From Emydura subglobosa (lineage: Eukaryota > Chordata > Testudines > Chelidae): a stretch of 64,000 nucleotides of DNA. Of the stretch, positions 21,189-33,100 are shown piece by piece. Each line of letters starts with the position of its first letter. Positions within the stretch are counted from its first letter, which is position 1. Location of the stretch: the NCBI GenBank assembly GCA_007922225.1, contig ML679974.1, positions 685,657-749,656 on the forward strand, in the 5' to 3' direction. A model generated the notes under the pieces. That model saw only the letters and a list, made by a program, of their open reading frames with translations. It did not search any database and was not told the origin of the DNA. The position numbers were made by a program, and so were the translations under genes.

Positions 21189-24100
21189 GTAAGGGGGGCG
21201 GGCGGCGGAAGGAAGGAAGCCAGATGTGCAGCAGCCGCTTCTCTGCTGGCGTCGGTGGGAGCAGCCAGTGGAGGCTGCGCCCCGCTTGGTGCTGCGCGGG
21301 GCCAGGACGACTCTGCCCCGCACTCCGGTGCTGCCGCCTTTGCGCGCCCCCAGCCCAGGCTCCGCTGTTCTCAGCACCACGCTGTCGGGCCGGGTCGGGC
21401 CGGGCCGGGGGCAGCGGAGTCGGACAGCCCGGGGACAGAGCGCGCTGGTGCCCAGCAGCCGCGGCCGGGAGTCCCGCGCTGACGCCGGTGTCTCCCCGCA
21501 GGCCCCACGCAGCAGGTGGAGAGCAAGGCGGCGGATCTGAAGTGCCGGCAGCCGCCGCACAGCGCCTCGCTTCTGTCAAGGTGAGCGAGCCCCTCCCCCC
21601 CCGTGGTCCCCCTCGGCCCGCCACGTGCGCGGGAGCCGCCCCCCGGCCCGGGACCCAGCTCGCGCTCCGGGGTCCGGCTGCAGCCTGGGGGTGCCCAAGT
21701 GTGGGGCGCGGCAGCCCGGCCGGGTGCAGCGGTGACCTTGTGCAGAGGTTACCCGGCTCGTCCTTGCCAGTTGCCACATGGCTCCGGGGGGGGCGGGGAA
21801 GCAGCAGGCGTGGAGGCGAGCTGGGGACTCCGGAACCAGCCGAGGGGTTCCCCAGCCCAGGCCGGCAAAGGCCGGGGCGGGATCCAGGCTGGGGCAGGGC
21901 CCGCTGAGCCGGGAGGCTGAAACTGGGGAATAGGGGGCGAGTGCATGGAGCTGGGGGGCGGGGCAGGGGGCATAGAGCGTGGGGGGCGGAGCTTGGCGCT
22001 CTTAGCCCAAGGGGTGCCAGCCAGATGAGGAGCACTGGCTGCCCCCCTTCGTTGCTGCCCAGATGTTGGCCTTTGCCCAATTTCCCGCACACATGCTCCC
22101 ACAGGGGAGGGGTAGGGTGTACCAAAGTTCAGCCATGGGATGCCCTGAAGCTGGGCCAGCTGCTCCCAGGGTCTCCACAAAACCCAGTACCTGTCCTTCT
22201 CCTGCTGCCCGTCTCAGGGGAGGAATGATGCTAGGCCATGGCTCAAAATCACCCCCCCTCCATGGTGCTCTGAACCTACCTATGGATATTGGGGCCACAA
22301 GATGTGGGACCAAGGAGGATATGCAGGGCCCGAAACTGCATTTCTCTGTGCGTGTGTCAGGGGATGGGGCGGGCGGAAGGCCTGAAATCCTGGCCCCAGT
22401 TAAATCAATGGCAAAACCAGTGTTTAAAGTGGTCTGAAAAAAGTGTGTGGGTGTCTATCCTAATCTGGGGTCAGCAGCTTTGGTAAGACAACGCTTGAAG
22501 TGCACACCTCAGGGACCCACAGGATTTTAAAAAAAAAAAAATTCTGGATCTGTGAACTTGCAACCCCCACTCCCCACTTTAAGCACTGGACAAAACACCC
22601 ATTGAGGTAACTGGGGCCAGGATGTCACCCAGGGGCTCAGTCCCAGGGAGGGGGGGACCTCTTCAGAAACTTTTGTGCTTGAGCATGTGCGAAGCGGGGA
22701 ATCACCAAATGCGGAGGTCATTTTGGAAGCTCATGGCCTGGCTCAGATGAGCCATTACAGGATCGGGTCCATAACCCATGAGTGTCCCCCCCCCCAGTGC
22801 AGCCTGTCTGTTTCTGCCCCCCAGCTTCCTTCTGATTGAAACATAACTCAGCCGGGAGAGCTTTCGCTTACAGGCCATGGGAACTGCAGATCTAAGCAGA
22901 TGGTTCTGAGCTCTTTACAGCTTGGCTCGGAGGATCCACCCATGGTGGAGATGTAGAGACCCTCCCCAATCTCTCAGACTCCCCCTCCCCACACAGCCCA
23001 ATCTGCTCTTTTCCAGATAGTGCAGCCAGAAGATAAGGAATTAAACCCTCTTGGTGGGGATGAAGACAAGAATGGCCAGCCCTCAGATATGCAGTGGCCT
23101 AGGCAAGGGTAATGAAGGTGCATATCTGGCTAGGACACTTGGTTGAACAGCCCCCGCCCCTCATGCTCAGCCCAACCTCCTGCCTGCAGTAGAAAATACT
23201 ACATAGTTTCCCAACCCACGTGAGGGGACAGGAAAGGCCAGAGCACGTGCCGCTCTGATGACATAGCCAGAAATTCAGGCTGAAGGTGGGGAGGCGGTGC
23301 AGAGGGCCAGAGGCAGTTGAGCAGGTGGACGGCAGTAGCTAAGTCACAGTCACTGCCTGTGTCCAAGCCTGTCTGTTCTCCACTTCAGGGGAAAACAGCC
23401 AAGGGCAGAGTGGTATCCCACCTTAGCTGTATGCATGGCCCCCAATTCCACGGTCGGATCCACCTGGCTGGACCTTTGCACCCATGTGGAGCCCTGTGGA
23501 AGTCAGCATGGCTCTGTGAAGGCACAATGGTTCAGCTGCATGGATCTGAATCGCTGCAGAACTGGGTCATGCTCCTAACAGTTCCCCGGATTCTGCTGTG
23601 GCTGCTGTGCTGGGCAGTGAACTGCACTGCTGCTTCAGCACCCCCTACGGGATCACCCACCTGTACAGGCTGGGGTACGTGAATGCATGAACCCTTCTAT
23701 GCGGGGAATTACCAGCTGTGAAAGGTGCACAGAACTGGGGGAAAGTAAACTTATTTTACTCTAAACTTATTGCACCTAGAGGACCTTCTCAGCACCTGTT
23801 TGCTATGGGGCCTCCCTCTCACCCCTCCAACCCATCCACCTGGCCCTTTTCTTCCTAATATCTCTCCAGAACAGACTCCCTCATCAGATCACTCCAAATT
23901 CCACACACCAAAAATACAATAAGAAAACCTTAGAGTTGCACAGCTAAGCGCTCAAAATTCAGGATATTGCAACATTACTATTGTACACACAGCCTTAACT
24001 CTGCCCTGTTGTTGGTAAGCATTACTATACTGTGTTTTGATTACATGATCACATGGTATTTGTCACACAATGAACAACTGAAAACGGACCATATTTCTGT

Positions 24101-27100
24101 TTACAAACAGCAGAACTATACATTTGCATGTGGCAGGTGTTTAAGGTTGCTGTAAAAGTTCTTAGGAAATAACCCCTATTAAACACAGATTTCTAGTGAC
24201 TTTGGAGCCATCAGATCTTCTATTCTTTAGCTGCCAATGAAACATAACTAAGAGCAATGGGGGGAAGTTTCACTTAAAGGCCATGGGAACAGCGGAGTTT
24301 GTGTGTGCAGATGTCTCCAAACAGTACGTGGTAGATTAGTTTCTATATTATACTAAGATGATTGATAAAATCAGTTTCCCTGCTTATCAATTCTCTGTTG
24401 TGGGGGGAACCTACATTTTCATGATGGGATGTATAGAGGGGGACCCTGGCAGATAGTATTGTCTGCTTTGGGCTATTCCTTACTAGAAAGATTATCTAGT
24501 GGATACTTCCTCTCCCAATCACCTAGTTCCTTCTGTCTTCCCATTCACAATCCCATAACACCACTGTAGTAATTTACCTGCATAAAAAAGTAACATTAGG
24601 GAAGGCGGTGGTGTGCAGCATAGCAGTTAGAAACAGTGAGACAATAGCACCATGAGATCAACCAGTTCTCCATAAGCCAGGCATAAGTGCTCTGCAGCCC
24701 ACAGCTTGGGAATGACTGGTCTGTTTGTTTCTGTTCTTCCACCCTATGGGTAATAGATATAATTCTATCTAGGGGATTGTAATCTAGGAGATAATTTTTA
24801 GTTGTTGAGCAGGGTCACTATAATACACTTAATAGAAAAAAGTCCAGCTTTGGAACACATTTAGGCATTGCACTGCTAGGATATCAGCAGAAGACTACCA
24901 AACTTGTTTGCAAAGCATTTTAACCAATAGAGTTGCAGTATGCAAAAAAAAAAAAAAGAGCTGCTGCCATGCTCCTCTATCCAGGTGGAAAGTGCCCCTA
25001 ATTCCCACTAAAATCAACAGCTGTTGATTGCACCTGAGCACCTTGCAGGATTGGCCATTTATCCCTATACTGTCTAATCCAAAACTCATTGAAATCAGTG
25101 GAAGGAGCTATAATAATTCTCTGCAATAATTCTTTCCAGTCAAGGAACTCAGCCGAGCACGGACCTGGTGAATTCAGCCTCCTAAAATACATATTTTGGC
25201 AGTGACAAAAAACCAGCCTGTATTAGTACTGAATGCCAATTGAGACAGATGCAAACCTTTGATCAGCTTTGCAAGGCTTTTGTTATCCAATATTTATTAT
25301 TGCTACCTTCTGGTGAATGAAACTGCTTTGGGTTTTGCTCATGTGGCTTCAATGGAAGTAGATTTGTCTTGGATTTCACCACTTACAAAATATTATTTAC
25401 CATAGAACCTATTAAACAAACAGCAGCCTTATTACCCATGAAAGGCTGTTTCTTGTTATGACAAGACTTCAGTTTAACTCATATCCACAAAATTCTCCCA
25501 TCAAGATGACCTGTGCTTGTGCCTTTTGGGTTTGCTTCTTTATGGTATAAAATGGAGATCTGCAAGGATGTGATATTTGTTATTCAGAAATGTCAGGAAT
25601 GTCAATCTTGCTGTTCTTGCTGGAGAACTCCTTGGATGACAAACAACTGTGGCTTGGGAGTTTCTCTGCTCTTAACTGAAAGGGCTGGAAGTGCTGAATA
25701 GGAGTTAAAACCAGAAACAGAGGTTTATGTAGTCTTCCCTTCTCTATAGCTCAGTTTTCATTACTTTGCTACTTTCAATGTCACAATCCTAGTAGATCTC
25801 TAGTTATCCATAGAATTGCCAAGGGCAGAGAAAACTTCAGTGTCTAATGTGAATGTCATGCGGGGAGCTCCTAAAAATCCCAATACATCTTTCTGGCAGT
25901 TTTTCTCCATCCTCAAGATGCAAACAAGAAAAGATGTCCTGCCCAAGCTCCATTTTCTCCTGTTGCCTTTCACACATTAAACAATATGATGGTTAAACAT
26001 TTACCACCTTGAAAATTCCAAGTCACTTATTTACCATCCTGGCCTTTAACATTCCCACCGTGGTGACTGTTATACGGAATAAAATTTCCCTTTGACATTC
26101 TGAGGGCCTGCCTTGCTGGACCATGTGACATTGCTTAGGTAGTGTTATTGCACTGCAGATTCATCAAGGCAAGAAAATGACCCCCAGGAGTAGACAATGG
26201 ACCCAAGAATAGATTGGCAGGATTTCATGTCTCAAGCGCTTGGCAGGACTGATGGTCTCAAATGGTGGCAGAGCATGGCAGAGCCTTCAGGTCACTAGCT
26301 GAGACCTTGTGTACGCTGGAATTTCTAGACTCAGGGAGAACTATGAGAACTGGTTGAAAATTGGAATTTCTGCCCCATCAGAAATTCTGATATTTCAACA
26401 TTTGTTTTTGCCCCCAGTTGGGGTGAAAAAAAAGAAATATGTTGATTTTTCCCAGAACAGCAAATTCTGAAAAGTTTAATTTCAAAACGGTTCATGTAAA
26501 TGTTTCTGTTGTCACACTCCAAATCCAAATGGTTTGATTTGTTTGCATGCCTTGTGATCTATTCTCTTCTATGGGGCTGGGATCATGAACTCATGGTCCC
26601 TCCCATTGGTTCAGAGGAGCACCCACAGTGCATCATGGGAGATGTAGTCCAGCCAGAGATGCCATTCAATAGAGAAGAATGGTGGCATGAGGCATCCAAA
26701 GTACACTATGGGAGCTCAAGCAGACAGAGATTAATACTAAACTGACCAAAAAAATTGATTCTGTTCAACAGACTGAAATGTTTCAATCTGGGTTGACCCG
26801 CCTGACACACAATATTTCATTTATATTTTCCTGACAGAAAATTGAAAAATTTAGTTAAAATCAAAAATTTGTTTTGGTGGAAACCACATTTTCCATCCAA
26901 TTCAACAGATAAGTCCCAGTTAATTCGAGTAGCTACACCAGTTCAGACTCTTCTTGCACACTTGGTGCATTTGTGTCAAGTGTGATCTACACTGATGTAA
27001 GTACTCCAGTGTCAAACATCTTACCAGCAAGTTAAGAAAGTATGGGTTGGATGAATGGACTATAAAATGGATCGAGAACTGGCTAGAGCATAGGGCTCAA

Positions 27101-30100
27101 CGAGTAGTGATCAATGGCTCCATGTCTAGCTGGCAGCCGGTCACAAGTGGAGTGCCCCAGGGGTTGGTCCTGGGGCCGGTTTTGTTCAACATCTTCATTA
27201 ATGATCTGGAGGATGGGGTAGATTGCACTCTCAGCAAGTTTGCAGATGACACTAAGCTAGGGGGAGTGGTAGATGCCCTGGAAGGTAGGGATAGGATACA
27301 GAAGAACCTAAATAAACTGGAGGATTGGGTCAAAAGAAATCTGATGAGGTTCAACAAGGACAAGTGCAGAGTCCTGCACTTAGGACGGAAGAATCCGATG
27401 CACAGCTACAGACTGGGGACCGACGAGCTAGGCTGCAGTTCTGCAGAAAAGGACTTGGGGGTTACAGTGGATAAAAAGCTGGATATGAGCCAGCAGTGTG
27501 CCCTGGTTGTCAAGAAGGCTAATAGCATATTGGGCTGCATTAGAAGGAGCATTGCCAACAGATCGCGGGAAGTGATCATTCCCCTCTATTCGGCATTGGG
27601 GAGGCCGCATTTGGAGTATTGTGTCCAGTTTTGGGCCCCCCACTACAAAAAGGATGTGGACAAGTTGGAGAGAGTCCAGCGGAGGGCAACAAAAATGATT
27701 AGGGGGCTGGAGCACAGGACTTATGAGGAGAGGCTGAGGGAACTAGGCTTGTTTAGTCTGCAAAAGAGAAGAATGAGGGGGGGATTTGATAGCAGCCTTT
27801 AACTACCTGAAAGAGGGTTCCAGGGAGGATGGAGCTAGGCTGTTCTCAGTGGTGGCAGACGACAGAACAAGGAGCAACAGTCCCAAGTTGCAGGGTGTGA
27901 GGTCTAGGTTGGACATTAGGAAAAAGTTTTTCACTAGGAGGGTGGCGAAGCACTGGAATGGGTTACCTAGGGAGGTGATGGAATCTCCATCTTTAGAGAT
28001 TTTTAAGCTGTGGCTTGACAAAACCCTCGCTGGGATTATTTAACTGAGGTTAGTCCTGCTTTGAGCAGAGGGTTGGACTAGATGACCTCCTGAGGTCCCT
28101 TCCAATTCTATGATTCTACCCCAGGCTCCATGGGAAAAATAGCATGTGATCATGTAATTCAAGATTGTGCCATAATACATATGCACAGCGGAGCCAAATT
28201 AAGGTTGCATGGGCAAACTTAATTCTGGCATGTTCTATCTTCTCAATGTGTAACTTTGCAACCGTAATGTTCTTGTAACATAGCATGTTTGTGTGTAATT
28301 TCCTAGGTTTAAAAAAAAATCAAACTGAAACCCCCTCAGAAATTCCTTCAAGTTGTGTCACATTTACTCCTATGTGGTTCATCAGCAGGGTTGGACCCTT
28401 TAGATCTACTGCACAGACCTCTGCCGCTGAGCTAGTGAGGTAACTGATAGCAGTAGTAGGTTGTTATAATCGATGTGGGTCCAGCACTAAAGAGGTATGG
28501 GACACATTGCCAAGGGGTCTCACAGCTGTTGGCCCACAGCATAGGAAATGAGAGATCAGGAGCCATGGGTTCCATTCCAGGGTTTGGAGGGGAGTGTGCT
28601 TTAGGGGGCACAGGCTCTTCTGCCTATTCCCCCTAACCCACCTTTTTGTCCAAGTCCCACTCCTCAGGCTTCTCACCCCAGTCACCTTGCCCGGCCAGTC
28701 TCCATTCCCCAACTCTCAGTTTCTCAGCCGATCTGTCTCTCACCCCACCCCAGCTGCTAGTCACTGCTCTCCCCCACCCACGTTCCTCATCCCCATTGGA
28801 TCCTAGTCCCAGTCGCCCCCCCTCAGCTTCTCATCCACTCTCAGTGTTCTCCACACCACCTAGTTCTTTGTCTCAGTCTCTGCCCCTGCACTCCAGCCCC
28901 TTATAAGATCTGTCTCCCCACCTTCGCCCCTTCTTCCCCTACCCCACCCCATTGGTATGCAATCCCAGTCTCCTATCTCTGTCTCCCCCCAGCCCATCTC
29001 CCAATTCTGGGTTCATCTCTAGCCCCAGGTTCTCTCCACCATCCCCAGCCCCTTGCCCTAATCTGCTCCCCACGCCACCCTGCAGGTCTGGCTCTTGTCA
29101 CTTCTTCATTCAAATCAGACAGCTTCCTCTAGCTGGTTGGGCCCAGCCAGGGATCCTGGCTCCACAGCATGGAGGCCCTGTTCAAGCTTTCCAAAGACAA
29201 GGTCACAACATATTTTCCCCTAGCCTCATTACTGGAAACATCTGACCCATTTTGGCTGAAATCTTCCCCCCAAAAAGCAGCTTTGGGCAGATACTCAGCA
29301 TGGAACATTTCTGCCTAAACAGTGTGACGTTCGGCAAAGTTATGAGCAACTAAAACCAGGTTCTCATAATGGGAAGCGTCAGACAATCTTTCCTCTAGCT
29401 GGACTAGGATGTGCCAATGCTCATTTCTCGATCTGTTAGAGCCAGTGGGATCGGGGGCGACCCGCTGCACTGTAGTGAGGGAGGGGGGCTTGGAATACAG
29501 TGTGGAGGCAGCCTCTTCTGGGGGTGTGGGGGGGAGGGGGGCAGAGAGGATGTTGGGATTTCTGAAAATCAAGCCAAGCAAGGTAAATTGAAGCTGTTGA
29601 TGGATGACTTTTTTGGAATAAGCTAATACTGACTGCCTGGACCGGTAGCTGTGCGAGGCGGTGACTGAGTCCTGTTTCTAGTCCCACATATGGGCCGCAT
29701 ACTCCTGGTTATCCAAAGCCCTATGATGCGAACTGGCACGCTGTCTGAATCCCTTTCCTGTGCCCCAGGGATCTCGTGCTGGGGGACAAGAGAGGCGTTT
29801 AGATCGTGCAGTTTCGGGTAACAGAGCAGAGCTCCCCAGCCAGGACTGTGAGGCAGAGGAGGTCCTGGCTGCGGCCAGTGCGCTACTGAGTGGCTGAATG
29901 TCTCCTGCCCTCCTGGTTATCCGCATAAAATCCACACCCCCAGCTATTTGGATAAGCAGCAGCATGTAGTATTTCCTACCCCTTTCCATGCCCAGCCCCA
30001 GAAGTGGGATAGGAAGGGCTTGCTTGTCCCCATCTGTATCAGTCTGGCCCTGTCCAGCTCCCTCCCCCCACCCCTGACCCCGTGCGAAGGGGTGCCGTGC

Positions 30101-33100
30101 CTCCATCACGTAGTGTCTCGCTGGGCTAATGGCTCATGCGTCATGCACAGGGCCAGCCCATGCTTCTTAGAGGCACAGCTTAGATGCTTCCCTGATGGGC
30201 ATTCTGCAAAGCAGACGGACAGCTATTAAACTGAACAGTGGGTCCTGGGGCCTGTGTCCCAAAATCACGGAGGGGTTTTTAATGTGGATTCGTCCTTGGG
30301 CAGCGGAACTGACCAGCCCTGGGGCCATTTGAGCAATGCTTTCTGCCTTTGGGACTTTTCTAGACCTGTGATGCCCCCCCCCCCCACCCTACACTCACAG
30401 CCTTCCCCGTGTGTGTTGGTTCAGTTATTGCGCTGCTGGTTGGTGCTGGAGCAGGGAGTCTGCAAAGATGCATCTGGGTCATTCCCAGCAATCAGCAGCT
30501 CTGTGGCTTTTCCAGTTCTGGGGGCAGGACGATGCTAAGATCCTTGGATTGCTGAAGTCAGAGCCTTTAATGCTGCCCACTGAAGTGACTGAGAACTTTA
30601 GAAAGCTGCTGACTATTTCAGGGGTGGGAGAAATGGCCTTATCTTCCCCACAGGCAGATTCCCCCCCCACTCCATTGATGGTTATGCTGCCTGCCCCAGT
30701 TCATAGCAAGACATCCCAGCATCTTTTTGTTCTGCGTTTGTATAGCACCTAGCACAGTGGAGGTCCTGGTTCATAACTTTCCCTCCAGACCTGAGTACAA
30801 ATATTTAATAATCATCAGAAGGAAGCTGGAAGTTGGCAATTGTGGGATTTCACTTCCTGGCCCAGGAAAGCCAAGGAAAAATGAGGCACCTGCTGAAATG
30901 CCGCTGGCTCTGCTGACTTTGCCAACGCTGCTGCTCAGATGACGAATGCAACATTTTCCTTCCCAGTGAAAACTCATATTGCAGTGACTATGGGGGGGGG
31001 CAGTGCCCGCTGCCGAAACCCTGCCGCCGAAAACCTTGCCGCCGTTTGTCCCTTTTCGGCGGCGGGGGGACTTCGGCGGTGGGCACTGCCCCCCGCCCCC
31101 CACGGAATCCCGCTGCCGCTGTGAAACCGCGCCGCCGCCGAATTCTCCCTCGCCGCCAGGGCCACCATCAGGCCCTTGACCTAAAAAAGGTTCCCCACCC
31201 CTGATTTAGAGCAACAGGTTGTTAGTTAAAGAAACCAAATTGCAAATGTCAGTCTCCGGGAGTGTGCATAACGGGGGCATGGGCCAACCCAATAACCGGC
31301 GGGGTGAGGAGAGCTCCTCCGGTCCCTGGGGCCCCGGGCAGGGGCACAGAAAGTGCCCCTCCAAAAGCAGTGGAATTTAAATTCCTGCACACGGCCCTGT
31401 CAGTCATTGTCTCATAACCTCACAGTATTGATATCTCAGCAATGCCTAGCAATACCCGAACTTGAGGCCCCATTGCGCTAGGTGCTGTACAGATAAAAGC
31501 CTTTTAGCCTCTGATTTTCTCTGATTTCTTTGCCTCAGTAGCCCGACCCCAAAACTCGTGTTCAACAGAGTGAACGGCAAAAGGCCCCAAGTGACCCCAC
31601 AGATCACGACATCCACAGAGGAAAGCTACACGCTGGCCCACGAGGAGAACGTCCGCTTTGTCTATGAAGGTAAGAGGGCCTGCCCATAGGCAGGGTCTAG
31701 CTAGCTCACAGAGAGAGAGAGAAAGGCATCCCCTCTAAATCCCAGCCTCCTAGAGGTGTCTCTGTGCCGGGGGGCGGGGGCCGGGGGCTATACCATAGCT
31801 GAGGGGATGCAGGGATGGCTCGGTGCCGGGGGTGCTCTGGTGCTTACTTGTGGCAAGGATCCTGCTGTGTGAATTAGCCCTTCCCTCACTCCCCCAGAAA
31901 TCTGTCACCGCTGTGACATCCCGGTGCCTGCTCACTTGGGGATGTGGCTTGGAGGTTCCTGCGATCCAAATGTCCTAAAGTCAGCGTCTCCTTTCCTCGG
32001 TGGCTTGCACAGACTCCGGGTGGGAATTTGGGGGGCAGGGTGGTTAATCAGCTGAACACGGGTTTCTAGTGCAACGCTATGGCTCAAAGGGCTAATGTGA
32101 TCCTGGGAGACCTAAGCCGGGGAATCTCGGGTAGGAGCAGAGAGGTGATTTTACCTCTGGCTCTGGCATGACCACTGCTGGAATCCTGTGTTCAGTTCCG
32201 GTGCCCGCAATTGAAGAAGGATGTTAAAATGGAGAGGGTTCAGAGAAGGGCCAGAAGAATGATTAAAGGATTAGACAACCTGCCTTACAGTGATGGATTG
32301 AGATCCCGGAGTCTAGTTAGCTGGACAAAAGGAAGGTTAAGGGGTGACGATCACAGTCTGTAAGCACCTTCAGGGGGAACAAATACTTGAGAATGGGCTC
32401 ATCTATTTAGCAGACCAAGGTCCAAACACAATCCAATGGCTGGAAGTTGAAGCCAGACACATTCAGACCAGAAAGGTGGTCAGTGTGTTTAGCAGTGAGG
32501 GTAACTGACCCTTGGACTAGTTTATCAAGGGTTGTGGTGGATTCTCCAGCACTGGCTGGTTTTCAATCCAGATTGGACGTGTTTCTGACAGATCTGCTGC
32601 AGAGGTGGTTTGGGGCCTGGGTCACACAGCAGTTTAGCCTCCATGGGCACAGTGCTAGCCTTGGACACTGAATCTTTGTGTGGTTCACAGCTGGTAGTGC
32701 TGGGGAATGGATTCTGCCTGCCCAGCCCAATGGGCAGTTCCCTTTGTAAGGCTGGCATCAGCTGTGCCAGAGCAGCCCCATGAGGTCTCCTCTCATGGGG
32801 CCTGAGCCTACAGCCTTGGGGCAGTATCTTCTAGGCCTGGGCAGAGGTCGTGGGAGGGGGGGCTGGGGAAAGTGGGAACCCAACGTAGAGCAGTGCCTGT
32901 GCTGGACCAGTCAGAACGTAGGCTCCTAGTTGGCCCCCTTGTTTGCTGGCAGCTGCCCCCAAGGATTTGCCTGGCTCTCACCTTCGCTCTCCCTCCAGCC
33001 TGGCAGCAGGTAGAACAGCAGCTGGATGACAGCCAGCAAGGAGAGGGCAGGTGTGGCCCGGTGCAATATGCCGAGAAAACTCCCAACCCTGCATTGACAA

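Larger units (their letters stand above)
20820..21900 (+). promoter_or_regulatory. MCRIP2: CpG island / probable MCRIP2 promoter
   Basis: GC content and CpG frequency rise sharply from about 20,820 and peak at 21,190-21,900, across exon 1, intron 1 and exon 2 of MCRIP2. GC-box-like 'ggggcggg' motifs occur at about 20,822 and again around 21,790 and 21,957. No TATA box is evident near the start. This fits a broadly expressed CpG-island promoter with transcription starting somewhere in 20,850-21,130. The exact start site cannot be read from the sequence. Confidence 0.6.

Noticed and set aside
20935..22125. Long open frames on both strands (up to 396 codons) over the CpG island
   Set aside because: High GC removes stop codons by chance. 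The frames overlap on both strands, lack recognisable domains, and cover MCRIP2 exons 1 and 2 in the wrong frames.
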